Shown here: positions 38,117-47,928 of the stretch, one piece after another
How the letters are laid out: each line of letters begins with the position of its first letter
How positions within the stretch are numbered: the first letter of the stretch is position 1
Origin: Acetobacter senegalensis
GTDB taxonomy: Bacteria > Pseudomonadota > Alphaproteobacteria > Acetobacterales > Acetobacteraceae
Direction of reading: 5' to 3'
DNA: 64,000 nucleotides
NCBI RefSeq assembly: GCF_001580995.1
Contig: NZ_LHZU01000145.1
Coordinates: 62,001 to 126,000, forward strand
The notes under the pieces: generated by a model
What the model saw: the letters and a program-made list of their open reading frames with translations, nothing else
Told to the model about the DNA's origin: nothing
The model's database searches: none
Made by a program: the position numbers and the translations under genes

Positions 38117-38628
38117 AGGCTGCGTTGGTTCATCGGAAAATGGGATTATTTCTGGCGTTGGCCGGAGGGCTGGCGCTGGGCGTAGCATGGTGGGTGGAAC
38201 ATGTTCTGCAAATCATGCCGTGTGAGTTGTGTCTGGTAGAACGCTGGCCGTGGCGCATTCTCATTCTGATTGGCATTATCGATATTGTTCTGCCGGGTGC
38301 GGCGGGTGGTCCAGTGCTGTGGCTGGCTGTGCCTGTTCTTCTGGCATCAGTCGGGCTGGCTGCGTGCCACGCCGGGGTAGAGTGGCAATGGTGGCCTAGC
38401 CCGTTTCCGGGGTGCCACGCACCGCATATCAGCGGCCGTACAATGGCGGAACGTCTGGCGTCCATGCCGTTGCGTCCTTCCAAACCCTGTGATGCTCCCA
38501 CCTATCTTGTGCCGGGCTTACCGCTGTCCATGAGTGTTATGGGCGGCCTGTATGCGGCCGCTATTCTGGCTGTGTTCTTTATCTGGAAACGCAGAGTGGC
38601 CCGCACAGCAAGACGGATTTTCTACTGA
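38113..38628 (+). CDS. dsbB: Disulfide bond formation protein B
   Basis: A 171-residue inner-membrane protein with four hydrophobic segments. The first redox pair is in [12 protein letters not shown] near residue 37; the second pair is made of cysteines in the periplasmic loop (FPGCHAP and KPCDAPTY). DsbB reoxidises DsbA and passes electrons to quinone. Its GTG start at 38113 overlaps the otsA stop. Linkage to trehalose genes appears incidental. Confidence 0.92.
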   Translation: MKAALVHRKMGLFLALAGGLALGVAWWVEHVLQIMPCELCLVERWPWRILILIGIIDIVLPGAAGGPVLWLAVPVLLASVGLAACHAGVEWQWWPSPFPGCHAPHISGRTMAERLASMPLRPSKPCDAPTYLVPGLPLSMSVMGGLYAAAILAVFFIWKRRVARTARRIFY

Positions 38629-38801
38629 AAAGCTGCCAGACAGATTGCATGCAAAGCCTGTCTGATCAGACTACTCCGCTTTTTGCGTCTGATATGCGGG
38701 CATCTTGGTGATGCCTCTATCCGCACGAGGCTTGTAAAAATCTTTTTCCCCCAGCCCCAAAAATTCCTCGTCTGTGGCCGATGCAGATTTCTCGCGCCGG
38801 A

Positions 38802-39263
38802 TTATGACTGGTTTTCGTGGATCTGTGCTTCTTGCAGGACATGCTTGGCAAGGGTGGCGACGCGCTTGCTGGCTGAAGCACCCAACGCAGTTATGTCCTT
38901 ATAGGAAAACCAGCGGGCTTCGAGAGCATCATCGCCCGCACACGGGGTCTGCAATGTTGGCGCTGATTCTGTGCAGCACACGGCGATAATAATGTAATGG
39001 AACAGCAGTGCGCCATCCGGGCCGTAGTGCAGGCTATCAAATACATCAGCAACATGTGTGGCTTTGGCGCACATTCCGGTTTCTTCAAGCAGTTCCCGTT
39101 CTGCTGCCTGAAGCAGGGTCTCGCCTGCTTCAATGCGCCCACCGGGAAATCCCCATAGTCCGGCATCCGGCGGGTTGGCCCGTCTGACCAACAGGAAATC
39201 GGAACCGCGACGTACTACGGCAAGAACTCCCGCACGGGGCATAAAGGGAGGTGTTTGGGTCAT
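38802..39263 (-). CDS. NUDIX hydrolase
   Basis: A 153-residue NUDIX protein. The motif GX5EX7REUXEEXGU is fully present as GGRIEAGETLLQAAERELLE followed by ETG. It hydrolyses a nucleoside diphosphate linked to another group; the substrate is unknown. The ATG at 39263 has GAGA upstream; a TTG at 39288 would add nine residues. It is a single gene, convergent with dsbB. Confidence 0.9.
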   Translation of the reverse strand: MTQTPPFMPRAGVLAVVRRGSDFLLVRRANPPDAGLWGFPGGRIEAGETLLQAAERELLEETGMCAKATHVADVFDSLHYGPDGALLFHYIIIAVCCTESAPTLQTPCAGDDALEARWFSYKDITALGASASKRVATLAKHVLQEAQIHENQS

Positions 39264-39615
39264 TGCGTCTCTATCAGACAGATCATTCAACAGGGGCTTA
39301 CGGAGGAGAGTATAGAAGGTAAGGCTGATTGATCAAAAAGTCAGAAGGTCTGTCAGGCGAGGAAGGCCGGGTAAGGGGAGAAGGCTGACCGGCAAAGCCA
39401 GCCCCTTTGGGGGCGGTGTTTCAGTCAACCTGTTCCAGCCACACGCTATGTCTTTTGGGACTCATGTTTCTGGAAAATTGCCTGTATGGCAGCCTCCCAT
39501 ATTTGCCATGCAACTTATCACGGAGGAGAGGTTTAGGCTTTGGGTTTCTCCGCCCTTATCTTGCTGGTAAAGGACGGATAAAGTTGCAGTTTATATTTGT
39601 TGGGAGTTCTCAGGA
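39264..39615. other. Gene-free promoter region between divergent NUDIX and aldo/keto reductase genes
   Basis: About 350 bp without a credible gene. The right end has GGGAG 9 nt before the ATG at 39616. It should contain promoters for both neighbours; I see no clear operator. A GCCCC/GGGGC palindrome near 39401-39415 is short and isolated. Confidence 0.5.
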
Positions 39616-40599
39616 ATGACGGCAGAAATGCTTTCTATCCCCGGTCTGGCCAAACCGGCCTCACGCATCGCCCTTGGAACATGGGCTATTGGCGGGGCCA
39701 TGTGGGGCGGACCGGATGATGAGAATGCCGCCAGAACCATTGATAAGGCGCTTGATCTTGGCATCAATGTTATTGATACCGCTCCCGTTTACGGCTTTGG
39801 TCATTCAGAAGATGTGATTGGCCGGGCGCTGGAAGGCAAACGGGACCGCGTGATTCTGGCTACTAAAGTCGGCCTGAACTGGCAGGACGGCAAGGTGTTC
39901 CGTGATAGCCGGCCAGAGCGTATCAAACAGGAAGTGGAAGACTCACTGCGGCGGCTGCGCACGGACCATATTGATCTTTATCAGGTGCATTGGCCCGACC
40001 CCAAAACGCCGATTGAAGAGACAGCACGGGCGCTTGAGCAGCTTGTCACGGATGGCAAGGTGCGGGCTCTGGGCGTAAGTAACTTCTCGCCTGCTCAGAT
40101 GGATGAATTCCGCAAGGTGGCTCCACTTGCCGCGGTGCAGCCGCCTTACAACCTGTTTGAGCGCGAGATTGAAAAGGATGTGCTGCCGTACGCCATTCAG
40201 AACAAGCTTGTGGTGCTGGCATATGGTCCTCTTTGCCGGGGGCTGCTGTCTGGCCGTATGACGGCGGACCGGAAATTTGAAGGGGATGATCTGCGCAAGA
40301 CCGACCCTAAATTCAAAGAGCCGCGCTTTGACCAGTATCTGAAGGCGGTGGCAGACCTCAAAGCCATTGCAGACAAGCACGGCAAGAGCATGCTGGCGCT
40401 GGCGATCCGCTGGGTGCTGGACCGTGGGCCGACCATTGCTTTGTGGGGCGCAAGAAAGCCCGAACAGATCAGTGGTGTGGATGATGCTCTGGACTGGAAG
40501 CTGGATGAAGCAGACATGAAAGAGATTGATGCCATCCTGACCCGTGATATTACGGACCCGGTAGGACCGGAGTTCATGGCGCCACCCGCGCGCGCCTGA
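39616..40599 (+). CDS. Aldo/keto reductase
   Basis: A 327-residue TIM-barrel oxidoreductase. The active-site tetrad is visible: Asp in NVIDTAPVYGFGHSED with the catalytic Tyr five residues on, Lys in ILATKVGLNW, and His in LYQVHWPDPKTPIE. NADPH binding near the C terminus is shown by IALWGARKPEQISGVDDAL. The substrate is unknown. It stands alone with its own promoter region. Confidence 0.93.
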   Translation: MTAEMLSIPGLAKPASRIALGTWAIGGAMWGGPDDENAARTIDKALDLGINVIDTAPVYGFGHSEDVIGRALEGKRDRVILATKVGLNWQDGKVFRDSRPERIKQEVEDSLRRLRTDHIDLYQVHWPDPKTPIEETARALEQLVTDGKVRALGVSNFSPAQMDEFRKVAPLAAVQPPYNLFEREIEKDVLPYAIQNKLVVLAYGPLCRGLLSGRMTADRKFEGDDLRKTDPKFKEPRFDQYLKAVADLKAIADKHGKSMLALAIRWVLDRGPTIALWGARKPEQISGVDDALDWKLDEADMKEIDAILTRDITDPVGPEFMAPPARA

Positions 40600-40730
40600 G
40601 GAAGTGGCAGGAAGGGGGCCGACAGCGGGCCCTTCCATATGGGCTTGCTGTAAGACCCGCCGTGGTCGCAAGGCTGGCGTCCGGGGTTTAACGTTGACTC
40701 GGCAAGCCGCTTTTCCGCAAGCTGTCAGGA

Positions 40731-41180
40731 ATGAAAGACCCCTCCACCCTTCCTGAAGCGCCAGAACAACCGGGAACGGTCTTCCAGTTCCCGCTTCAGC
40801 AGGTTCTGAGTAGCCAGCAGGCGGCTGGCTATCTGGGGGTTTCTGAAAAACGGTTGCGGATTCTGGCGCTGTTTGGCGGTGGCCCGGCCCGCGTCAGGCA
40901 GGGCGGTGCTACGCCTCATTATCGCAAGGATGATCTGGACGCATACAGCGCCGCGCTGTTTTCCTATGCCGGACTTTCAGATGATGAACTGGCCCGGTAT
41001 CGCAGCAACCGCACAGCAAGTGGTTTTTCAGGTATTGATCGCTTTATGGACATGGCCAGTCGGGATGAACTCTCTCAGGCCTGCGCGTTTATTGGTGGTC
41101 GTATTGCCATTGTTCTTGGCATGGTGGTGATTGTGCTTTCCCACACCCCCCTTTCACGCATGCTGTTTCATATGCAGTAA
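40731..41180 (+). CDS. Small helix-turn-helix protein with a C-terminal membrane segment
   Basis: A 149-residue protein. Residues about 25-75 look like a MerR/excisionase-type helix-turn-helix (VLSSQQAAGYLGVSEKRLRI, then GGATPHYRKDDLDAY, as in the helix-wing of that fold). Residues about 120-140 are a hydrophobic segment, RIAIVLGMVVIVLS, close to the C terminus. A DNA-binding domain tethered to the membrane by its tail is an inference. It ends 70 bp before uvrB on the same strand. I do not recognise a named family. Confidence 0.7.
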   Translation: MKDPSTLPEAPEQPGTVFQFPLQQVLSSQQAAGYLGVSEKRLRILALFGGGPARVRQGGATPHYRKDDLDAYSAALFSYAGLSDDELARYRSNRTASGFSGIDRFMDMASRDELSQACAFIGGRIAIVLGMVVIVLSHTPLSRMLFHMQ

Positions 41181-41249
41181 GGCGGTTTTTGGCGCGGTGG
41201 AGCGGGGCAGCCCTTGCGGGAGGCCGCGCCGTGCCCCATCTTGCTTTCT

Positions 41250-43517
41250 ATGGCCACACAGTCTGCATCCCGTTCCTCTTCCTCCGCAGCGCGGGGCAAG
41301 AAACGTCCCTCCCTGAGCGAAAAGGCAGCCGCACTGCCGCCCGTGCTGTTCAAGCCGGAAAAACAGGCGGCTCGGCCAAAGCTCAAGCGGATGGAAGTGG
41401 TTTCCGAATATGAACCCGCCGGGGATCAGCCACAGGCCATCAAGGAACTGGTGAAGGGTGTTGAGGCCAATGAGCGGGATCAGGTACTGCTGGGGGTTAC
41501 GGGCTCCGGCAAGACCTTCACCATGGCCAAGATGATTGAGGCCACCCAGAAGCCAACCCTCATTCTGGCTCCCAACAAGACATTGGCTGCACAGCTTTAT
41601 GGGGAAATGAAGCAGTTTTTCCCGAATAATGCGGTCGAATATTTTGTCAGTTACTATGATTATTATCAGCCGGAAGCTTATGTGCCACGGTCTGACACCT
41701 ATATTGAAAAAGATAGTCAGATCAATGAACAGATAGACCGGATGCGTCACGCTGCTACACAGGCGCTGCTGGAGCGGAATGACGTGATTATTGTTGCATC
41801 CGTTTCCTGCATTTACGGTATCGGGTCGGTCGAAACCTACTCCCGCATGGTGGTAAAGCTGGAATTGGGTGGCGAGATTGATCGGGACCGATTGGTGCGC
41901 GGTCTGGTGGAACTGCAATACCGCCGGAATGATGCCGCATTTACCCGTGGCACGTTCCGCGTGCGGGGTGAGACCATTGATGTCTTTCCGGTGCAGAATG
42001 AAGACCGCGCCTGGCGTATTTCCCTGTTTGGCGATGAAATTGACGGCATTATCGAGTTTGACCCTTTAACAGGGGAAAAAACGGCAGATCTGCAGGAAGT
42101 CACCATTTACGCCAACAGCCACTATGTGACACCTCGGCCCACGCTCAATCAGGCTATCAAAGGCATCAAGCAGGAACTGCGCGAACAGCTTGATCGTTTC
42201 ACGCAGCAGGGAAAACTGCTGGAAGCAGAACGGCTAGATCAGCGCACCACTTTTGATCTGGAAATGCTGGAAACCACAGGTGTGTGCAAAGGGATTGAAA
42301 ACTATTCCCGTTACCTGTCTGGCCGTGAGCCGGGTGATCCACCGCCAACCCTGTTTGAATATCTGCCTGAAGATGCTTTGCTGATTGTGGATGAAAGCCA
42401 TGTGACCGTGCCCCAGATTGGGGGCATGGAGCGCGGGGATAACGCGCGTAAATCCACCTTGGCGGAGTTCGGCTTCCGTCTGCCCTCCTGCCTTGATAAC
42501 CGGCCTCTCAATTTTGCGGAGTGGGATACCTTTCGTCCGCAGACCGTGTTTGTCAGCGCCACCCCTGGCCCATGGGAAATGGAACGTACCGGCGGTGTAT
42601 TTGCAGAGCAGGTTATCCGTCCGACGGGGCTGATTGACCCTGTTACGGATATCCGTCCGGTTGAGCACCAGGTGGATGATCTTCTGGCAGAATGTCGTCT
42701 GACCATTGCCAAAGGCGGCCGTGTTCTGGTGACAACGCTTACCAAACGCATGGCGGAAGATCTGACGGATTATCTGAATGAAGCCGGTATCCGTGTGCGC
42801 TATCTGCATTCGGATGTCGATACGCTTGAACGGATTGAAATTATCCGGGATCTGCGCGTAGGGGCGTTTGATGTTCTGATCGGGATCAACCTTCTGCGTG
42901 AGGGGCTGGATATTCCGGAATGTTCGCTTGTGGCCATTCTGGATGCGGATAAGGAAGGCTTCCTGCGGTCTCGCACCTCACTGATCCAGACCATTGGTCG
43001 TGCTGCCCGTAACGTGGAAGGCAGGGTGTTGCTGTACGCCGATAAAATGACGGATTCCCTCCGTTACGCGGTGGAAGAAACAGCCCGCAGGCGTGAAAAG
43101 CAGATGGCTTGGAACGAAGCGCATGGCATTACCCCGCAAAGCGTGCGCAAGAATATCAGTGATATTGTCTCTTCTGTCTTTGAGCAGGATTACGTCACCA
43201 TCGCCCCGGATGAAGATACGGGTGTGACGGAATTTGTAGGGCAGGATCTTGATGCCGCTATTGCTGGCCTTGAAAAGCGCATGCGTGAGGCAGCCGCCAA
43301 TCTGGAATTTGAAACAGCAGCGCGCCTGCGTGATGAAATCAAACGGCTGGAAGCGCTGCAACTGGGGATAGAGCCTCCTCCGCAGCCAACATCTACGGCC
43401 GGGAAAAAGCCAGCCGGGCGGCGCAAAAAGCAGGATCAGGTTCCGCGTCCCCTCGGGCCAGGCGGGGGAGGGTATGATCCCAAACCCAAAAAAGGCCGCA
43501 CCCGAAGCCGGGGTTAG
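41250..43517 (+). CDS. uvrB: UvrABC excinuclease subunit B
   Basis: A 755-residue helicase-like protein that loads at DNA damage and hands over to UvrC. Walker [15 protein letters not shown] is near residue 98, the beta-hairpin [20 protein letters not shown] near residue 145, the DESH box near residue 380, and the C-terminal UVR motif ([19 protein letters not shown]) near residue 690. A variable basic Ala/Pro-rich segment of about 45 residues precedes the core. The exact start is uncertain: the ATG at 41250 lacks a clear ribosome site, and an in-frame TTG lies at 41214. Confidence 0.97.
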   Translation: MATQSASRSSSSAARGKKRPSLSEKAAALPPVLFKPEKQAARPKLKRMEVVSEYEPAGDQPQAIKELVKGVEANERDQVLLGVTGSGKTFTMAKMIEATQKPTLILAPNKTLAAQLYGEMKQFFPNNAVEYFVSYYDYYQPEAYVPRSDTYIEKDSQINEQIDRMRHAATQALLERNDVIIVASVSCIYGIGSVETYSRMVVKLELGGEIDRDRLVRGLVELQYRRNDAAFTRGTFRVRGETIDVFPVQNEDRAWRISLFGDEIDGIIEFDPLTGEKTADLQEVTIYANSHYVTPRPTLNQAIKGIKQELREQLDRFTQQGKLLEAERLDQRTTFDLEMLETTGVCKGIENYSRYLSGREPGDPPPTLFEYLPEDALLIVDESHVTVPQIGGMERGDNARKSTLAEFGFRLPSCLDNRPLNFAEWDTFRPQTVFVSATPGPWEMERTGGVFAEQVIRPTGLIDPVTDIRPVEHQVDDLLAECRLTIAKGGRVLVTTLTKRMAEDLTDYLNEAGIRVRYLHSDVDTLERIEIIRDLRVGAFDVLIGINLLREGLDIPECSLVAILDADKEGFLRSRTSLIQTIGRAARNVEGRVLLYADKMTDSLRYAVEETARRREKQMAWNEAHGITPQSVRKNISDIVSSVFEQDYVTIAPDEDTGVTEFVGQDLDAAIAGLEKRMREAAANLEFETAARLRDEIKRLEALQLGIEPPPQPTSTAGKKPAGRRKKQDQVPRPLGPGGGGYDPKPKKGRTRSRG

Positions 43518-43536
43518 CCGAAAGGGGCGGTTTTTT
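43496..43536 (+). terminator. Probable terminator at the end of uvrB
   Basis: CCGCACCC (43496-43503), in the last uvrB codons, pairs with GGGGCGG (43524-43530) and is followed by six T. The stem has one bulge, so it is of moderate strength. Confidence 0.5.
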
Positions 43537-43860
43537 AAGAAGTGGAAACGGGCCCGCCAATAGGGCAGGCAATCCTGCTTGTCCTGTTGAGAACAATGCG
43601 TCACATTTCTTAAAAAACATCTGGCCTATTGAGAGTTTTCTGAAACAGGCGGTCTGTTGATGCCAGTGGTTTCCTGAGCCTGATCACTTTTCTCTTTAAA
43701 AAGCCGAAGAACAGGCAGCCTAAGAGAACAACGGATAATGTATTAAGATGATATCAAAATGCTCGTCTTTTAATTGAGAGATCTCTGGTTTCTTTTCCTC
43801 AATTTTGAAGGTGACATCTGAAAGCCTCCTAACAGCAGAGGCTGGAGGCTTTCAAAGGGA
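43537..43860. other. Gene-free interval between convergent genes
   Basis: About 320 bp between uvrB and the AI-2E-family gene, relatively AT-rich from 43620 to 43810. Apart from the flanking terminators nothing recognisable is present. Confidence 0.5.
43819..43854 (-). terminator. Terminator of the AI-2E-family transporter gene
   Basis: TGAAAGCCTCC (43819-43829) and GGAGGCTTTCA (43844-43854) form a perfect 11-bp stem with a 14-nt loop, 6 bp after the stop of the minus-strand gene. The T-run is short. Confidence 0.6.
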
Positions 43861-44940
43861 TCAGGCCGGGGTTTGTGGCGCGGCGGTTCTGGCTTCCGCC
43901 AGCCAGCTTTTGACCAGCGTATAGGTTACAGAGAGAATAACGGGGCCGACAAAAATCCCCACAAGCCCAAAGGCGGACAAGCCCCCAATAACGCCCAGCA
44001 TGATCAGGATAAGCGGCACGTCTGCCTGTTTGCGAATAAGGTAAGGGCGCAGCACGTTATCAATCACAATGGTCAGGACGGTGATAACCAGCAAAACAAT
44101 GGCGCTCAGCATGTCCTTGAAGAAAAACATCCAGATTACAGCAGGAATAAGTGTTACGCCGGGCCCTGCCTGAAGCAGGCAGGCAATAAAGGTAATGGCG
44201 GTGAGAACACTGGCCCATGGCATGCCGGTTATTTCCATCCCTGCGCCGCCCACCGCTGTTTCAACAAGGGCTGTTACCGTCACACCTATGGCCACGCCGC
44301 GGATGGTGCGGCCCGCCAGCAGGATCATGTCCTTGCCGCGTTGTTCTGCCAGAGCGTAGCCAAACTCCAGCACCAGTCTGGTGGCTGCTTCACCCTTGGC
44401 GTGGAGCGCGGCCATGATAACCAACGTCAGCAGAAACTGTAATGCAAGCATGCTGAACCCGCCCAGATAATTCAGAACCCAGCGGATAATCTGGCCTGTA
44501 TCAGGCACCATGTTGTCCAGCAGCTGGGGCAGGCGTGCGTTTTCAATTTTCTGCCACAGGGTAATGGTTTTTGGTCCTATCAGCGGCAGGTTGGCCAGCC
44601 AGTGTGGTTCGGCAGGCACACGGAACTTCATGGCGGTCTCCCCAAACTGCATCAATTCTGCGGAATGGGTCATGAGGGTGGTCATGGCGAGCCAGAAGGG
44701 CAGCACAAATACCAGCAACGCAATCAGCGTGGTGCAGGATACGGCCAGAGCCCGGCTGCCCCAGAGCAGCTTTTGTATGCGAAGCAACAGGGGCCATGTG
44801 GTTATGCCAATGGTCATGGCCCAGATGGTGGCAGGCAGAAACGGGCGCACCACCCACAGTGAAAACAGGATCATCACACCCGCCATCAGGGCAGCCAGAA
44901 CCGCACGGGATTCCCGTGGTGTGGGGAGGGTAGGGGTCAT
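43861..44940 (-). CDS. AI-2E-family transporter (YdiK/PerM-like)
   Basis: A 359-residue polytopic membrane protein with about eight hydrophobic segments. Family blocks are the paired N-terminal helices (LAALMAGVMILFSLWVVRPF), the TALVETAVGGAGMEITGMPW segment near residue 220, and VIDNVLRPYLIRKQADVPLI near residue 288. Members export signals, ions or small solutes; the substrate cannot be predicted. The first ATG has the family N terminus. It is monocistronic, with a terminator just after. Confidence 0.9.
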   Translation of the reverse strand: MTPTLPTPRESRAVLAALMAGVMILFSLWVVRPFLPATIWAMTIGITTWPLLLRIQKLLWGSRALAVSCTTLIALLVFVLPFWLAMTTLMTHSAELMQFGETAMKFRVPAEPHWLANLPLIGPKTITLWQKIENARLPQLLDNMVPDTGQIIRWVLNYLGGFSMLALQFLLTLVIMAALHAKGEAATRLVLEFGYALAEQRGKDMILLAGRTIRGVAIGVTVTALVETAVGGAGMEITGMPWASVLTAITFIACLLQAGPGVTLIPAVIWMFFFKDMLSAIVLLVITVLTIVIDNVLRPYLIRKQADVPLILIMLGVIGGLSAFGLVGIFVGPVILSVTYTLVKSWLAEARTAAPQTPA

Positions 44941-45165
44941 GCGCTGGCCTGTCTGGAATGAATGACGGGAAAGGGGAAAAATATCATGCTGAACTGTCTG
45001 TCTTGATGGCGCTTGTGGGGGCCGGGGTTTGAATGCCTCTTCTTTACGCTACCTCTGCGTTGCCTCCCACCCTGTAGTTCTGTAACTCCCTGTGAACGGA
45101 AATGGCGCGGAGGTCATGCCAGTCAAGGCAGATTTCAAAACCGCGCAGGTTTGAAAAGAGAGATC

Positions 45166-47127
45166 ATGCCAGAGCAGACAGAACTCCCGCCAACACAGCA
45201 GAAACGAAACCTGCGCTTCTGGTTCCTTTGTGCGGGAGGGGGCTTATGTGCCGTGGCTGCTGCCTCGGCTGTGGCTGGCTGGATGGCGGTCTCGCACGTC
45301 AATCTCGGGCCGTTTGTTGGCCGGCGCGCCACAGCCATGCTCGGTCGTCCTGTTTCAGTTGAAACCGTGTCCATTACGCCGGGACGTTGGGTGAAGCTGG
45401 CTCTGTCTGGCGTGAAAGTCGCCAATATTCCAGGTGGCAGTCAACCGGATATGGTGCAGGTTGGTAAACTGGAAGCGGAAGTGAAACTTTCCTCCCTTCT
45501 GCATGGTCCCATGCTGGTGCGGCATGTGGCGGGGGAAGGGATTCACGTTCTGGTGGAACGCACACCTGACAGGCAACCCAACTGGCGTTTTGACACGTAT
45601 GGCCTGCCGGGTGTGCAGTCAGAAAAACCTTCAGCACCCCGGCCTGCACCTGCTGCAATAACCTTGCCATCGCAGGTGGTGCCGGATGATCGGAGCGCTT
45701 ATCCGACCGCGCTGGATGTTGTTTTCCGTAACAGTGATGTCACGTATCGCACGGCCCATGGTTCCTCGTTCCGGACCACGTTGAATACTGTCACCCTGCA
45801 AACACAAAGCGCGACAACACCTGTCAAACTGGTGGTGGATGGGGCCTATAACGGGCAGCCGGTGCAACTTACGGTCAACATGCAGTCCTTTGATGCTTTG
45901 CGCCACACACACACACCTTATGGCATGGTTGTGCAGGGGCAGTCGGGTGATTTGAAATTCACCTTTGATGGCACGGCAACAGATCCGGTGAATGCAGATG
46001 GCCTGTCCGGCAAGATCACTGCGGACACGCCAACCTCACGGCCGCTCATGACAATTGCAGGCATGGCCCTGCCACAGGATATTCCCCTGCATATGGAAGG
46101 CCAGTTTACCCATGCGGGAAATTTCTGGTCTCTCACACAAGGCATGGGGATGGTGAAGAACAACGCCCTGAGCATTACGCTGGCCGAACTGGATGAAGGG
46201 ACGCGCGGCCAGCCTGACCGTGTGAAGGCGGATATTGCATTCGATCACCTCAATCTGAACGATTTTCTGGGGAAAGAAGGGGCCTCCAATCCGGCCGCGA
46301 CCGATATGGTGCTTGATGTGAGCCAGAACCCGGATCCGCTGATAGACGCACATCTTTCGGCCAAAGGCATCACCTACAATATTTACCATTTTTCCGATGC
46401 CAGCCTGACAGCCACCGTAACCCCCGGCGTAATGGCTGTGAAAAATCTTTCTCTGGCATATCTGGGTGCAACCATGACTGCTTCCGGCCAGATTGCCGCG
46501 GCCGATCAGGGAAAAGCCCACGTGCAGGGAGCAGTTGCCTTAACAAAGGTGGATATTGACAGATTCCGCCGGGCGTTGGGCTTTCAGGCTGTGCCGCTAC
46601 AAGGGCAGGTGGATATGCAGATGACCGCCAGCGCCACACAGCACACAGTGAATGCTGTTGTTCAGCAGGCAGATATTGCCGCCGCTGTGGCCATGACCAA
46701 TGGTGCGCTTGATCGCAAGATTATCCGGGCGGCATCGGCTGATCTGCGCATGTTGTTTCATACTCCGCAGGGCACAACCCCTGTTTCCTGCCTTCTGGGC
46801 GTTGTCAGTTCTCATGGTGGGGTGGGGCAGGCCGTGCCGCTGCGCATTAAAACGGCGGAGGGAACACTCTCCGCCAATGCGCGGTTCGATCTCAACCGGC
46901 GGTGGTTTGATCTGACATTTGGAAGCCAGGGCAAAACAACGGGCCGTTTTGCCCTGGATATTCCGGTGCAGGTTAGCGGCAGTTTCAGCAATCCACATAT
47001 CGGGTTGGCTCGGTGGTCGGCTGATGGACGGGCCATGCTGGCCCAGAGCGAGCGGCTGAACGCCCTGCCCGCCGGGGTAAAGCAGTTTGCGCAGCGCAAC
47101 GCCTGTTATCGGGCCATAGCGCAGTAA
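45166..47127 (+). CDS. AsmA-family protein
   Basis: A 653-residue protein with a single N-terminal membrane anchor (FWFLCAGGGLCAVAAASAVAG, residues 17-37) and a long beta-rich periplasmic part. The opening LGRPVSVETVSITPGRWVKL and the closing block FALDIPVQVSGSFSNPHIGL mark the AsmA family. Such proteins are thought to bridge inner and outer membranes as lipid conduits, which fits the envelope theme of mlaA/C/D in this window. The ATG at 45166 has AAGAGAG upstream; the open frame before it has no protein character. Confidence 0.85.
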   Translation: MPEQTELPPTQQKRNLRFWFLCAGGGLCAVAAASAVAGWMAVSHVNLGPFVGRRATAMLGRPVSVETVSITPGRWVKLALSGVKVANIPGGSQPDMVQVGKLEAEVKLSSLLHGPMLVRHVAGEGIHVLVERTPDRQPNWRFDTYGLPGVQSEKPSAPRPAPAAITLPSQVVPDDRSAYPTALDVVFRNSDVTYRTAHGSSFRTTLNTVTLQTQSATTPVKLVVDGAYNGQPVQLTVNMQSFDALRHTHTPYGMVVQGQSGDLKFTFDGTATDPVNADGLSGKITADTPTSRPLMTIAGMALPQDIPLHMEGQFTHAGNFWSLTQGMGMVKNNALSITLAELDEGTRGQPDRVKADIAFDHLNLNDFLGKEGASNPAATDMVLDVSQNPDPLIDAHLSAKGITYNIYHFSDASLTATVTPGVMAVKNLSLAYLGATMTASGQIAAADQGKAHVQGAVALTKVDIDRFRRALGFQAVPLQGQVDMQMTASATQHTVNAVVQQADIAAAVAMTNGALDRKIIRAASADLRMLFHTPQGTTPVSCLLGVVSSHGGVGQAVPLRIKTAEGTLSANARFDLNRRWFDLTFGSQGKTTGRFALDIPVQVSGSFSNPHIGLARWSADGRAMLAQSERLNALPAGVKQFAQRNACYRAIAQ

Positions 47128-47219
47128 CGGCGTTGACGGGGAATGAGGTGAAGGCTTGTTCCTGTCGCTTATCCCTTCTACCGTGCAGATGACAACAAGT
47201 TCATATCTGGACGGAACGC

Positions 47220-47879
47220 ATGACAACGTCTGAGACCACACTCGAGCCAGATTACGCGGCCCTGGCCGCGGCACCTGTCTGCGCGGACCCGTTCCCGCAT
47301 GTGGTGGTGCCGCATTTTATCCGCCAGCAAGATCTGCCACGGCTGTTTGCCGCTATGCCGGACATTCAGGCAGGTGGCTCCTTTCCGCCTGCGTCTCTTT
47401 CCCTGTCGCCTCTGGTGAAATCTCTGGTGGAGGCCATGGAAGGGCCAAAACTGCGGCAGATGGTGGGGGAAAAGCTGGGGCTTGCGCTTGAAAACGCTCC
47501 GTCCATGCTTACCATCCGTGGCCGCACACGGGAGAAGGATGGCCGAATTCATACGGATTCTCTGGCAAAGCGTGTCACCATACTGCTCTATCTCAACCCG
47601 GCTGATGAGACATGGCAGAAACAGGAAGGGTGCCTGCGTCTGCTGCGTGGGCCCCATGATATTGAAGATTACGCAAAGGAAGTGCCTCCCGTGGATGGCA
47701 CGTTGCTGATTTTTCCCAATGGTCCCACTACGTGGCATGGCCACCGCCAGTTTGTGGGGCAGAGATATACCATTCAGTTGAATTACATGACGGAGGATGC
47801 GCGTGCGCGGTCTGAACTCCGTCGGCATCAGCTCTCCGCTGTGGCGAAGAAGCTCGCCATTCCGGGTTTTGGTGCCTGA
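47220..47879 (+). CDS. 2-oxoglutarate/Fe(II)-dependent oxygenase superfamily protein
   Basis: A 219-residue double-stranded beta-helix oxygenase. The iron-binding HxD is in GRIHTDSLAKRVTILLYLN near residue 112, and the distal histidine with the 2OG-binding arginine in TWHGHRQFVGQRYTIQLNYM near residue 175. Family members hydroxylate protein or small molecules; the substrate is unknown. It lies 92 bp after the AsmA gene and 49 bp before the M16 protease, all on the plus strand. Confidence 0.85.
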   Translation: MTTSETTLEPDYAALAAAPVCADPFPHVVVPHFIRQQDLPRLFAAMPDIQAGGSFPPASLSLSPLVKSLVEAMEGPKLRQMVGEKLGLALENAPSMLTIRGRTREKDGRIHTDSLAKRVTILLYLNPADETWQKQEGCLRLLRGPHDIEDYAKEVPPVDGTLLIFPNGPTTWHGHRQFVGQRYTIQLNYMTEDARARSELRRHQLSAVAKKLAIPGFGA

Positions 47880-47928
47880 ATTTCAGCAGTTTCTCTTAAA
47901 AACATAATCCACCACTCAAGGTAATAGA

